Shown: in pieces, positions 1-12,800 of the stretch | How the letters are laid out: the number at the start of each line of letters is the position of its first letter | How positions within the stretch are numbered: the first letter of the stretch is position 1 | Made by a program: the position numbers and the translations under genes | Assembly: GCF_901709675.1 (NCBI RefSeq) | Contig: NC_051087.1 | Coordinates: 1,816,001-1,880,000 of the forward strand | Reading direction: 5' to 3' | Length of the DNA: 64,000 nt | From: Syngnathus acus | Taxonomy: Eukaryota > Chordata > Actinopteri > Syngnathiformes > Syngnathidae | The notes under the pieces: generated by a model | The model's database searches: none | Told to the model about the DNA's origin: nothing | The model's input: the letters and a program-made list of their open reading frames with translations, nothing else

Positions 1-751
1 CTAATCCTCCTCAAACAATGGCGGATGTGAGAATAGAAGAGAGGTTAAACCCCATAATTCTTTGTGTGGCCACTGTGTGTTTGTCGACTGCTCACGTTTG
101 CCGTTTGTGATCATTTTGCTGTAACATACGTATGTTAGCTTGGCGCGCTCTTGCAGGGGTTTCTTTCTGTCATTTAGTCATGATTAAACCATTTTAATTT
201 ATAATATATCAAATTCATGTTTTTTTAAAAATGATAAACAATAATTAAATAATAATCAATAAAATAAATATATATATTCTAAAATAAAATAATAGTTTCC
301 AGCCCAATGTTGCTGTAAGTGGATGAAAGACTATGTTCATCTATCATATCTGAACCGTTCGACTACTACGAGTATGTCATAAAGTAGAAATGTTCCTGGA
401 ATGTCCGCCGCTGTTGGGTTGTAAGGTTACAACGAGGGTGAGGGGGGTGTCGAGTATGCACGCAATGAGGAAGTTCATCAGACACGTGCGCCACGGTATG
501 AAGCATTCCGCCACCAAAGGTTCATGGGAGCAGATTCCACAGCGTCTCCGGGTGGGCGGGGTTGGGGGAGGCCACGCGTCGGGCGGCAGCTGCTCGCCAG
601 TGACATCACAGGCCAGACACTTATTAAAGGGGGCCCGGCCCGTAAGCGGGGGAGTTTGGACGAGACTGGAGCCAAGCGTCGGTACCGCTTAGCTTCCTGA
701 CTTCTTGCTGGAATGTGATTTGTTCGTTTTTCTTTCCTCCCGGCTTTTGCA
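1..751. other. Region upstream of the FBXW7 gamma exon
   Basis: No coding exon is recognised here. The first 370 bases are AT-rich. From about 430 onward the DNA becomes GC- and CpG-rich, up to the gamma first exon, which would suit a promoter and 5' UTR; no TATA box was identified. An in-frame TGA at 716-718 limits how far the gamma reading frame can extend upstream. The region may be intergenic, or an intron downstream of an alpha first exon lying outside the window. Confidence 0.5.
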
Positions 752-955
752 ATGCTGCGGCATTGCCCCATTCCCCGTTTCTCGTCTGGCGGCGCCCGTA
801 AAAAGAACGTAAAGAATGGCAAAGACAGGGCTTCCACCGAAGCGCCGCCGGAAGGCAAAACCCTCGACGTGGCCGATCCCGTACCGCCTCAGAAAATCCT
901 GCGAATTTTTAGCATTAACATCATCACTCAGGGTTTGCCGTTCTGCCGCCGACGG
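752..955 (+). CDS. FBXW7: FBXW7 gamma-type alternative first coding exon
   Basis: The exon encodes 68 residues ending in [17 protein letters not shown], which matches the end of human gamma exon 1 ([17 protein letters not shown]). The donor follows at 956 (CGG|GTAAGT), and the exon joins the common MKRKLDHG exon in phase 0. The ATG at 752 is the first in frame after the TGA at 716-718 and has a purine at -3. The N-terminal 45 residues are basic ([11 protein letters not shown]) and barely resemble human; the human exon has 49 residues. Human gamma is nucleolar, and the RRR-MKRK cluster formed across the junction would support nuclear import. Confidence 0.85.
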
Positions 956-3800
956 GTAAGTGGCAAATGAGTGTGCCGCCATGGAAACTGACAAAATATC
1001 TTTCACTTCTAGTCATTTTTTTAAATAATCATGAAGATAAAAATCACACTTGAGAAACTTCAACAATCTTGAAAATCACGAAGTTGGTCAAAGTTGTCTA
1101 TCTACTGACAAATTCCAAAAGATGGAGATTATTTGTATGCTTCTATATCAAGTGAATATTGGCAATGCGTGATGTTTTTTTGTTTTTTTTGCGCCGCAGA
1201 AAATCACCACCCCGCATATGACCTTACAAAGTCTGTCGGCGATGAGTCTAATTTTAGGTTCGATAAAACGTTGCGAGCGACATTATGCGTCATACTTTAA
1301 ACGGGAAGTCGCTGTCACAATCAACCTTGAAGCTTTATTTGTTATGGTGTGTTTGATTTATGCCAAACCCAACAAAAGCAATCATTTAAATCAACTGGAT
1401 AGTTTAGGCCCTAAAGGACCTTAGATTTTGGGGGCGGGGCTAAAGGCACTTAGCGCCATCTTTCCGTCGGTGTGCCGCACAGCACAGTTGTCGGTTGCTC
1501 GGTAATAATAACCTAGCTTATTTCTGCCACCGCCGCGTGCCGTTAGCTAGCTCCGAAGCAAGCTAATCTCTGTTTTTGTCCATTTCTATTTCTCAACCTT
1601 GATAACAACACTCTTTCTGGTTCCCCCCTTTATTTTTTCACCTAAACAGTAACTTCAAAACACTTTTTAAAAATGAAATCCATTTGCTGTTTGCGTTTAA
1701 CTAATTGTGGTCGATACACAAATGCCATCAATCTCGCCTTTAGCCGTTAGCTCAATAAGGAGCATACAGGGGAATATTGCAGGAGGTTGAATTCCGTGGC
1801 TCTCGGGCTTCGAATAACACAAGCGGGGACCCTTGGGGTCGGAAGGGGGGTCATCTGCCTTTGGCTATTCTGGGCCACATACCCCACTCGGATCTAGGAG
1901 TGCCCAGGTCAGCTCCACGTCGCCGATATCCAGCCCAAACCTCCCCTGTCAAAATTTGCTCCGTTTATCTTTTCAAAATGGATACTGTCTTTTCTCAGTG
2001 TCATTTTCCCATGGGCGACCTTCTCCAAGGTGCTCAAACGCAAGCTGTGCTCTTGTCATCAGTAATGACGGCCTTTAAATTTCTCTTTTAACAGGCTTGT
2101 TACCAATATAGTTTTCCCGATGGGGCGATTTTGAACCCTGCTGACTGCACTCCCGATGTGCTGCACTCCTTGACCTCTCCGGATGTTATTCTGCCCTGCC
2201 CCTTCTCCCCCCCAGCTCGTCCACGCCATATCTTGTTTTGCAACTTTTCTACAATTCAACCCTCCTGTTTGATATCACAAAAGAGCAGCTTCTTCTGTTC
2301 AAAGTGCACAGAAAGCCGAAGAAGAAAAACAAGCTGGAGCCGCGTGCCTCTTCCCCGGTATTCGCGTTTGGCCGACGCCGTATCAAGTGCGTCTATATTT
2401 AACAGCAGTAAGGGAACGGTATTGTAGGTGTGTGCGTGCGTGCGTATGGATGTACATACCTCAGCGGGCGTGCCAGATGGCCAGGCGGAAATCGAAAGAC
2501 CATTCGGCGCCGAGCTTATGTCGACAGTTCATAGACGTACGGCGGACGTCGTTGTCCACTAGAGGTCGCTGTCGTCACTGTCGTATCTGTGACTTTTCAT
2601 TTCCTCTTGTCTCGAATTGAACCAAATCTGATGTTTCAAAGTCTTTGTTAAAACACACGGAATTTTCAGACAGCTCAGGCTTGATTTGCTCACCCTCAGT
2701 TTGCCGACCTTAAATTACTCTACAGCGGAATATATCCCCTGGATGACCTTGGTAACATCCCTGCCAAGTTAGTAAGTGATGATATTTAGTTTACACGAGC
2801 TACGTGCCGCTTCGTCTGACCTCGGATAGAAAAGCATGTACAGTATGTGCGCTATAGTCCTTTGACGCCTTGCTACATGGACACTCGCCAGGTCCCCTTG
2901 CACATTTATTGACCTTGCTGGGTTTATTGGAGGAATACCATGTTCAAGCTCCCGACAGCAAACTCGGATTTCTTTTCAGTCCAACTTTTCATCCTCTCTT
3001 CTCCTAAAGCCAAAACACGGGAAATTGCTCTTTGTGCAGTAAAAGCCCTCCGCGGATACATTCCGCCGGATAGCAATCTCAGGGCGAAATCGATTTTTGC
3101 CCGAGCCAAAAGAGAGTTGGCCTCGGCAACAAAACATGGCGTCACGCGGGCCACAATAAACACCTCCAATTACGCCCCTGCTGCCCTGCAGTCACACAAA
3201 GGTCCTTTAATAGAACCATTAAATCATCTCAGTAGCTCTCTCAGGTTGCCCAATCAACATTTTCATGTTGTTTGTACACTTATTTTTTCTTTATGTTCTC
3301 TCTACCTGCAGGCCAGTGAGAGAGAGAGAGCGCTTGTTGCTCCACACGTCAAATTTGATAAGTTCACAAAATGTTTTCCCTGCGACTGGCTTTTCTGCAC
3401 ACTGTAAAAAATGCACGGAAGCACAAAAACGAAATTTGAGTACGACTTCTCACGAAAAGCCAGTTTTTCATTGATCTGCCCTTTTTTAAAAGCAGGCCAT
3501 CCCGGCCCGCCCAAATTTTGATTTAATACCAAGGGAACTTGTTTTTTGTAGCGACAAAGACGCGCAGTTACGATTTTATAGCATCGCACGTCACTTTGAA
3601 TTTTACACTGCAAAAGATTCAGACTACTTCACCTTCGATAGATTTTCCACGACCCCGTCACTAACAAGAAATCTGTTCTGTTCTCCTCTCCCCTCGGTGT
3701 CCTGCTGCCGACCTTTTGTCGTGAAACCACGTGAACGCACAGGTAAGAGAAATTTCATCTTTTCATTATGTGCAGTACTTGATGAAGGTTATTTCTTTCT

Positions 3801-3843
<43 letters not shown>

Positions 3844-6800
3844 TTTGGGTGGACAGTTTTGACTTGAGCTGGTTGATTTTTGCTGGTACAGTGCTTTCTG
3901 GTTCATGGGGCTCTAAATATTTAATTGCTGCCTCTAGGGGGCAGCATGGCCTCAACGTTATATTGGTCTTTGCTCGTCCTTCATGTTTCAAGAGGAGGGA
4001 GTCTTCACTGGCATATGTTGGCCGTGCTCATCTACTTGTAAGGTCTTCGTGCCTATGTGGCACGGCTAATTTGTAATATTGCGGCCACTTAACACACACG
4101 CCTCAAGCCCGTCTGCCAAAGTGACAGTTGTGCTGATTAGGAAGCACAGCCTCTCTTAGTTATTTTTTTTTTTTGCCTCGCATACAGATCTTCACCACTA
4201 AAAGCTCGGGTAAATATTCCACTTATATTGTGAGTGTACTCTCAACGCTGCATTATTAAGTAAGTTTGAAGGAGTCCTTGGCGCGACAAAATGAAGCCGC
4301 CGACGTGCCAGGCATCTCTGGGCGACTCGTCACAAGGTCGTTTGCTGAAGATCAATCAAATGAAATAGTTAGTTTCAAAGTTTAGTTTGAGGGGAAAAAA
4401 AAAATTCTTCACTGATGCGCCGACCAACACTTAAACTTAATCAAAATTGTCTGATTGGATTTGGAAGACGCATCTGAATGCGCCGGCATCTTTTTATCAC
4501 ATTAGCATACCGTCGCTGTCTAATTAATGAAGAGATTGACTTTTAGCATCATAGGATTGTCGCTATTCTCCACCTTTGTTGCAAAATATACAATAAAAAT
4601 GTATATGGCCATTATTACAAGCAGAGTAACATCTCACATTTTCATAGTTCACAAAGTTTGTGTTAAAATGTACATTGCTTAAAGTGACAATGCTAATGTT
4701 AGCCTTTGTGCCTATGGAATTTCCCCATTGCATATTAGCATTGAGCTAACGGTGGTTGTAAGTCAGGGTAGGTCAGAAGGCTACGGTCACGCCTTAAAAG
4801 AAGACTCCATCCCCTAAACCTGGCGCCGACGAGATTTAGGAAACAGCTCGTTGCAACCACCGTCATAAATTGCTTTTTATAGCGACGGCAGTTTAACAGT
4901 CCCAACTTTTATGATAGTGTCCCGGGCCTCATTATCCCTGAGGTTTATTTAGGAGGAAAAGTCATTGTTGGTGGAAGCGGGTGCAAATAGCAGTAGAAAG
5001 ACGGCGCTGGGAAAAAATGGGCGGAGACAAAGTCTTTCATTCAAGAAGCATCAGCAATCATCCTCCGCTTCACTGTGCGCTGGCCTTCAGTGGCAACCCC
5101 GCCCCCTTTATTTCTATATTTAGTAGCATGACTCAGGTCGGTTTTCACTTTTCACCTCCTGTTGCCGTACACGTTTTTGTCCTCAAAGAAATATTGCTTT
5201 GTTTTTCCCAGCCAAGAGAGAGCCTTAATCTGGATTTTGGTCTAATAGCAGGCTAAGGGGCTCAATTTGTATCGCTAGGCTAACAGTCATAATTACCGCA
5301 AATCTGCTATTAAAAAAAAAAAAAACTCTCTTAATTCGAGGACCCCCATGTGTATTACATATTCCTGGTTTGGCAAATTTGCATTCACATATTCTCTCAT
5401 GAAACTTATCCTCATTTGTTTGCCGACAAACTTTTCTATTTGCTATTTTTGTGCTCAGGCCAAATCACTTTATATTACTTTAGAAGCCGCTAGTCTTTAT
5501 TTTTCTAAATGTTAACACATTGCAAAAAAATTAAAATAATTTGCCCTAGCCACCCACTTACAAAATGGCAAATTTTTTTTTCAATTTTCCTTTGTCTGTT
5601 GTAAATTTAATTACGAACGGGCAAAATCTCTTAAAACGCATCTGCCTGTTATTCATTATTCATATTTCTCTCTCTTTTTATTCCTTCATATTATACTGCA
5701 TGTCATGGGAGCAAAAATTTCAAGGTGTACCTTCAAACTCCAAATCTCCCAAACCGCCATAACCAGTGAACATTATTCGCTCGCTGCGCAACTGCTCCAA
5801 GCTGGTGGCGCAGCGGCATGTGCGCTTCACGCTTGGCCTCCCCTCATCTTCGACGTGCCTCCTTCCTTCACACCCTCTCACCACAGCGGAGTGCACAAAG
5901 TGCTGATCTGGTCCGCCTGGCCTCTTTTTTTAATTTGCAAAGGGGGGGGGCGGGCTCCCAAGGGCCCCGCCGCAGAGTCTCGTGGCCGGCATGTACTTCT
6001 GCTCGGTAGCCCAAAGACAGCTGTGGAGAACACCTGCCTTATTAGCGCATATGTTTTTATTTGAAAGGAGATAGGCGATACTTTCTTTCCCAAATAATGT
6101 AAACTAGTGAACATGCCTGAGTCGGTTTTGTCAAAATACCTGAAGGACCAAGAATTATTTCAACTGGGGCTCCGGCTCACTTGTCCAAATGAGGACATAT
6201 GAATGGAAAGTATTCATGCAGAGATAACAAATAACGATGCGGCGTTATCGGCCTGCTGATTTTTTATCCCCCCCCCAAATGCCGTCTTGTCATACCGCAC
6301 GGCAATTAATCCGTTTTGTCGTCCGATTCACAGGCAGATACCTCATCCGATACTCTAAAGACACTTTTGCCGTTTCCTTCAAAGATTGTTTCCACTCTGC
6401 TGGGGCATGAAATTGCTGCGTGAGATCTTATCGTTGTTCCTTAGAGAAGGGGGGGGGGGTTGCCTCATCCCCATGAAATTGAAGCCTTAATCAGCACTAT
6501 CTGCTAAACGTCTTCACTAAATTGCCAGCCTCACCATAAACAACAAACCGGAGCGTTATATTCCCCCGGATGAGGCCAGAGGCGCTCAATGCAGCCCGGA
6601 GGCCGACATGGAGAGACTCCTGTTGCCAGGCAACAAGTTTACAGATGAGGGGGGGGGTGAAGGTACGGGGCGAGTAGCGGGGTCCTCCTCTGTTGCCCAC
6701 GCCCCTGCCTGTCCTCCGTCATCCTGGCGTCTGGATTAGCTCTGCAGCTCGCTCGGTCCGTCCAAGTATTGATTCGATTCTCGTCTGCTCGTAGCCGGCG

Positions 6801-9800
6801 CCTCCGTCCAACCCTTCAAATGTCTGACATCAGTCAAGCTGACCGCCGGAGGGAAATCAAAGCGCCGCAATAGTTGTCACGCGTTAAAAAAAATTGAAAT
6901 ACTAACTCCCAAGTTTTTGCGCATCTTGGCTCGCCTTTTATTTGTTTCCTGAATGTGTAATCGGCCAAGTCGCCCCCGCTGTGAAGGGGGCCCCTTGTTT
7001 GGTGTCGTCTGCCCTCCAATCCTCCGGCCACTCGTTCCCATTACCATACAGCTGTCCTACCGGATGTGGTCGGAGACGCAAGCGCAGCAGATGGAGCGGC
7101 CCGGATTAAAAGCGCCAGGCCGCTATTCCGGGTCGGCCCTTTGTCAAAAGGCGCAGGTCATTTATGGTGTCGTGAGCCACGCCTTCTCTCCGTGTCAAGC
7201 GAATGGACGCTAACGATAGTTTTTGCGCTTGTCCGAGGAGTTCAGCGGATAACAAAGTAGAGTCATTCAAAACGGGAGTAGCGGAGCAAATAAATAAAAC
7301 TATAAATTGGAAGGCTTTTCTCAAAATCTCACGAGGATTTGTATCGCGGAGGGAGCCCAAAATTCAGCCCCTCATGCCGGATTAATTTAATTTAACATGG
7401 AATTTGGCAGATTTGGCTATCATGACTATAGCCACCAAAAAAACCCTCTCGGTGCACGCCAAGAAAACCAAGTCCAGTGTGAAAAGTGTCAGAGCCATGC
7501 CTGGAAAGACACAAGCAACCTGGCATTTTGTTTCGAAGCGGCCATTTTTGTTTCGATTTGGCAATTTGGGAGGGTGCTTGAAAGATAAACTGCGTTTATC
7601 GCTGCCGATAAGTGTTTTGCAGGCCGTAGGCCTGCCCAGCCCTGATTTAAAGGCACATTTTGAATGCTTTTGTGTCTGCATCATTCAAATAGAAGGCCAT
7701 GTTTCCCTTTTTCCGTGCCATCTGCTGCCTCACTGATGCAGACGCTCCATAAATCCTGCTTAGCTTGCTTTAGCCCAGGGATTCCCAAACGGCCGCGCGC
7801 CCAGATTAAGTGTCATGGCGCTTTGCTATGAGAACTGCACATTTACATTGTTTAGTTTTTTTTCCCCTTCCGTCTCAGGCTTTGTTTTTTTTTTTTTTAC
7901 TCTCTAACTAAGTCTTGTGAACAAAAGGCCACGAGAACTGAACCCATGCCTGCGAGTCGGTGGTGCATTATTAAACGGCGCATCCTTCTATTGTTTGTGA
8001 TGTCTGAGCGAACAATTCAATGAACGGCGCCTCCTACGAGCTCTATTCAAAATGGCTGGTTATAGTTTTGACCTTGTATTTGTTTTCTATATGAGGTAGG
8101 AGGACGATGCCTTATGTGTACTCTTGGCGTGTGGGCGAGTGCAGGAACATTGTTTGCGACACACACACACAGGCGGTAGCAAAGCTTGACACAACGCGGC
8201 GGTTTCTACCTTGGTGTAAACTTTAGCTTTAATTTATTCACATCACATCTGTCCCGTCGTAATGCGCTTGCCGTCTCCTTTCTCGACGAGCCCATCGCCC
8301 TCGACAAGCGAGTTTGTTGCAAAACAAAAGCGCGACGGTCTGAATCGTTCCGCTAGCCGCGCTGATTATTTACGTTAAACGGGGGTTGGGAGGTTGAATG
8401 TATTTCCAAAACATTGCGAGCTGTTGCTAGCTTAAGGCTGTTTGCAGACCAAACGCGTGGCTCGAGATTGAGGAAGTCATCGTTTCTTTGTTAAAATAAA
8501 AAAAAATAAAAAAATAAAGGAAGTCCACGGTTTCCGATCAAACAGCCACCATCACTGGAGTTGAATCATTTCCGCGTCTTCTGTTTGCCGCTCTTGCATC
8601 ATTCCATTTATCATCTCTGTGATACTTGCGGCAAGTTTCATCATTTTACTCCAACTCCCCCCCCAAAAGATTTCCGACAAAGATATTCCCTTGTTCCCAT
8701 GCTTCGCCTAGCGCCAATCTCCGTCTGGCGCTCACCTGTACGGCCCACCGGTGGCCAAATTGTGTCATTTCAACTCAAGTCAGGCCGGCCTTGCTATCAG
8801 CGGCTCTGCTGGTGGCCCGTCAGAGATAGCGCTAATCTCAAACTGGACACTTTAGACAAGAACCTTTGCTCCGCCGGCGTGCCGGCTGGACACATCTAAA
8901 CGAGATCAAACGTACTCTTCACTGGCTGAAATTGGATTGGGAATCAACATGGGTCGCCCCCGTTTTGTGCCGCCCGCCGCGCTGTCAAACGTAGCCACAA
9001 ATACTTAGCGCTACTCTTTTCATTTAGCAAATCTCGTTAGATGCCCCATGTCCTTATTCAACTTTGATTAATTTGTTTCACAAACACAGAGGAAGAAGGG
9101 TTTAAATGGCGCCCTTTGAGATCAATTATTTGTAAATGGTTGCCATTGCGGGAAAAAAAAAAAAGTAAGAGCCACATTAAAAAAAAATTACTTTCAACTC
9201 CAAATGAGGGGGAGGGATGGATTTTTTTCCCCCAACAATTGACATTGGAAGATTAAAATCCTAGTACAGTAATCTTTTGGCAAGGTGACATTTTTTGTCA
9301 TTTGGGACAAATGAGCAAGTATATTTTCATCTTATCGTCCTTAAAATAGATTTGGAGGATGCCTCAAGTGTTAAGAAAGGCTGATTTATTCCTAAAACGT
9401 CATGAACGCTATCCTTTTGGGAGTACCTAGTAAGCGAGGATTAGCTTCAGGCTGTGTGTTCAAGCTAAAACGTTAGCATTTGTAATTTCCCAGAAGCGCC
9501 GCGGCGTTAATAAGCGTTTACGTATAACCTCTCTTGCATCAAAGGATCACTTTTATTTTTTATTTTTTTTCCCCTCCCTGAACAAAACCAACTTGCTTTG
9601 CTGGGTTTTTGTAGGTGTGACCAGTGCGATTAAGGTTTTGATGAGCAGTCGGTCGGTATCGGGGGGGGGGGGGGGGGGGGGGGGGGGGTTGTCGAAGCTT
9701 TACAAAAGGGCCAGAAGGAAAGCCACAAAAGAGAGGCCGGCCCCATTGAAAGGCCACGACGCGGCCTCTCCTGCATGCCAGGCATTCCAATGCGCTGTGT

Positions 9801-12800
9801 AAAGGTTGGGCGACGAGGTGGCCTTTTCGCACCGCCGTCTCGTCTCAGGCGCCTTCTAAAGCCGTTCTGCGCACGCCCCAAGTGCTCCGACGACACAAAT
9901 ATTTGCCCACTTTGCGGGTCGCTTACCTCGCAAAAAAAAAAAAAGCCAAGAGATAAATATCATGCTAGGTTATGGCGTGAGCGTATTAAAATAATGGCCT
10001 TTTTTTTTTTTTGCCGCCTCAGCAAAAAACATCCACAACCTTATTTAAAGCAAATAATGCTGTAGCAATTCTAATTCATGAATTCAAAGCAAAGAGCATT
10101 GTTGTAATATCAACATGGATACTCGCGACGCGGGACGCGAATGATATTCCGAAACAGATGTCGAACGAGAGACGGCAGCAGTTCCCGCCGCCCCAAATCC
10201 TTCTGGTGGGAAGCCTTCCAACTCGGCAAGAAGAATGGGCCTTTCTCCAGCTAATGTTTAATGCCGGGCGGTGAACTTGAGGCCGGAATACCTCTCGAGC
10301 AGCGATGCGTCAGTAAACGGGAGCGCGTTATTGTGTGATTGTCCTCTTTTTTTGGGGGGGGGGGGATCCCCCCATTTGAAAAGGTCCCTAATAACAAAAC
10401 AAGTTGGAAGCGTGAGCCTCATTCCAGGCATGACAGATGCAAAGCGTGAGGAGGAAGGGACGGGTGGGAGTTGATGAATAAGGAAATGATGAATCACGGC
10501 AACGGGCGAAGGATAATGGAGCATCGTCTGTGCGGAGTTGAATTAATATCTCGCACGGCCACCCACGCGACAGCGCCGTTGATGTTCGAAGGGGTCGGGT
10601 CAAAAAAGGAAAGGAAGACGAGAGCTGCCGCGATGCGCTCCCGAGCGACATCAATGGACTGCGGAGGGAATAAATAGGCGGGCAGAGGTCAGCGTTAGCA
10701 ATTATCGGCAGTCATTTGGACGCTCCCGTTTGTAGCAAATGCAGCCGTTTGGGATCAAGTAAGAGTTGAGGGACAAATGGCGCCGAGCTTGCTTAGCAGC
10801 ACTCGTGTCATATAATCAAAAAAACATTTTTTAAGCATTTTTTTCCCCCATTCAGATTTTTCCCCCCCCCCCAATTAATATTTTTTCCTAATCCCAAAGT
10901 ACAACTGTCATCAGAACTTGATTCTCATAGTGATTTAATTAACGGTGACACAGCGTTTATCGTACAGGTGAACATTTCAAAAATGCAAATTTTGCCAGAT
11001 TTTTGCCAGTCGATAATAAGAGCAGAGAAACCATCTGCTGCGTTAAGTGGTCAGCGCTGAAAGGCATATATCGGTCCTTTTCAATTGGTGTGCAAATAAG
11101 CAGGTGCACCAACTGGACCGAGAGATTAGGACATCCACTTTCTGTCATCTGGACTGCCGCTTGAGCTCATTGTTTTGGTCTTTAGTGGCGTCCTCCGATG
11201 CATTTTGGATGTTTGCACGCTCAAATGTTAAATGATGCCGTCCTGACTGAGCAAATATTGGCAAATCAAGTCGTCGTGTCGATTGCCAGTAAAAGCTCAA
11301 ATTGCTACGCCTACGTCCATTTTGGACAAATGTAGGACGTGGAGTTTTTGAAGTTCCTCACTGCTCTTCCAAAATGATCTTCTCAGCACCTCATTTGAGG
11401 AGGAAGGGAAGTGTTTTGAGGGTGCGGTACGTGCATCAGTTGTTTGTGCAACAAGTGTTGGTAGGTTAGGAGATCGTGCTCCAATGAGGCATGCGTGCAA
11501 ATCCTCGGAGAGGGCGCTGAACGCCGGACTGCACCATTCCTCTCCACTGGGGAGGCGCTAATACGATCCACGCGGAGGAGTCGTCTTTTTGCAGCGTGCG
11601 CAGAGAAAGACGAGGACGCACACTCGCTCTCTGCTCCCCCCGCTCGTTGCTTTCCGCTCCTCCTCCCCTCCCGTGATGACTCCCCGCTCGGCGGTGCTCG
11701 AGCCTTCAGTCCGCCGTCACCCGCCGGATCGTTGACACGGCTCTCTCGCTTCGTAGCCGGCGTCCGAGTGGAGCTCATCTTCGCTCGTTAACCCCCACGG
11801 CGAGTGGAATTCGATGCCATCGCTCGGGGGGGATTGTACTGAAAGCAACGCGAGTGGAGGGGTGACGTGCCCGAGCATGTCCACAGCCGAGGCGACGTCG
11901 GATCTACCTGCGAGTCGGCCGCCGGCCTCACGCCGTCACAGCCCCGTCACCGCCCCCGCAGAAACACCGCTGCACTCCAGCCAGCGTCACTGAGCAGGAA
12001 GGAAGCGGCCGCCGGCTCCCCCCTAAAAAAAAAAAAAAAAAAGGAGCACCATGGGGTTCTACGGCACTTTGAAGATGATTTTCTACAAAGTGAGTCACCG
12101 TGTCGCCTCGCTGTTTTTATGATTATGAGCTTTTTTTTGGTGTTTATGACGCGCCACTCGCGGGTCAGGTTGTGCTCTGTCACTGCGGAGAACGGAGAGT
12201 GGCGTGGCGCAGAGCTCCAGCAGCCCAGGGCGGCCTCGACGTTGCCTTTTTTTGTATATTCTCCACGCCGATATGTCCTCCTCACCTCGCCAGTTGGGCA
12301 CATTGCGGACGGATAGCGGCTTCGGCACTCAAGTGGAGTTTTTTTTTTTTTTTTTAAATGACGAAAATGTGGACGGACTTCACTGATTTGTCGCACCGTG
12401 CTTTAGCGACGACACTCGGGGTTCGCAAGCTGTGGTTGGAGGCCCAAAGGCGGACCCATTCGGGAGTTGACACGTTTGCATGTTACTTTGAATTTTTGTG
12501 ATGAGTTTCTTGGATGAAGACTCATTATCTTTCAAATTACATTTATAGCTTAAAATATCTTCATTGAACATGTTGATGTATACGTAAGCAATATTTTAAT
12601 ATACCGGCACTCCAAATGAGCCAAAACGTTGACAATCAACGGATTTATAATATTAATGAATTATAATGCGAGAATTCCCACGCCTTATGGTTATATTTAA
12701 TGAAGAGGTCATAAAATAGATGAAAATGGCCTGTGTGTTAATTTAGTAATTACCAACTAAGCTTCACAAAGCTCACAATGTGCCCAACCACTGACAATCA

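Larger units (their letters stand above)
956..12050 (+). other. FBXW7 intron after the gamma exon, with the beta promoter at its end
   Basis: This 11 kb stretch contains no further recognised coding exon. It carries a TTTA microsatellite, a G28 tract, CTCF-like motifs at 2554-2570 and 3929-3946, and a part of an interspersed repeat near 5438-5464 that recurs at 33.8 kb. A GC-box stretch near 1430-1480 (GGGGGCGGGGC, followed by GCGCCATCTTTCCG) looks promoter-like but leads to no recognised exon. ORFs of 60-130 codons here show no family similarity that I recognise. Confidence 0.6.

Noticed and set aside
9560-9896. Poly-proline / poly-glycine ORFs
   Set aside because: They are created by the G28 tract and have no other protein-like features.
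11867-12396. 149-codon ORFs on both strands over the beta first exon
   Set aside because: They run through the CpG-rich leader and A/T tracts in frames other than the conserved [13 protein letters not shown] frame.
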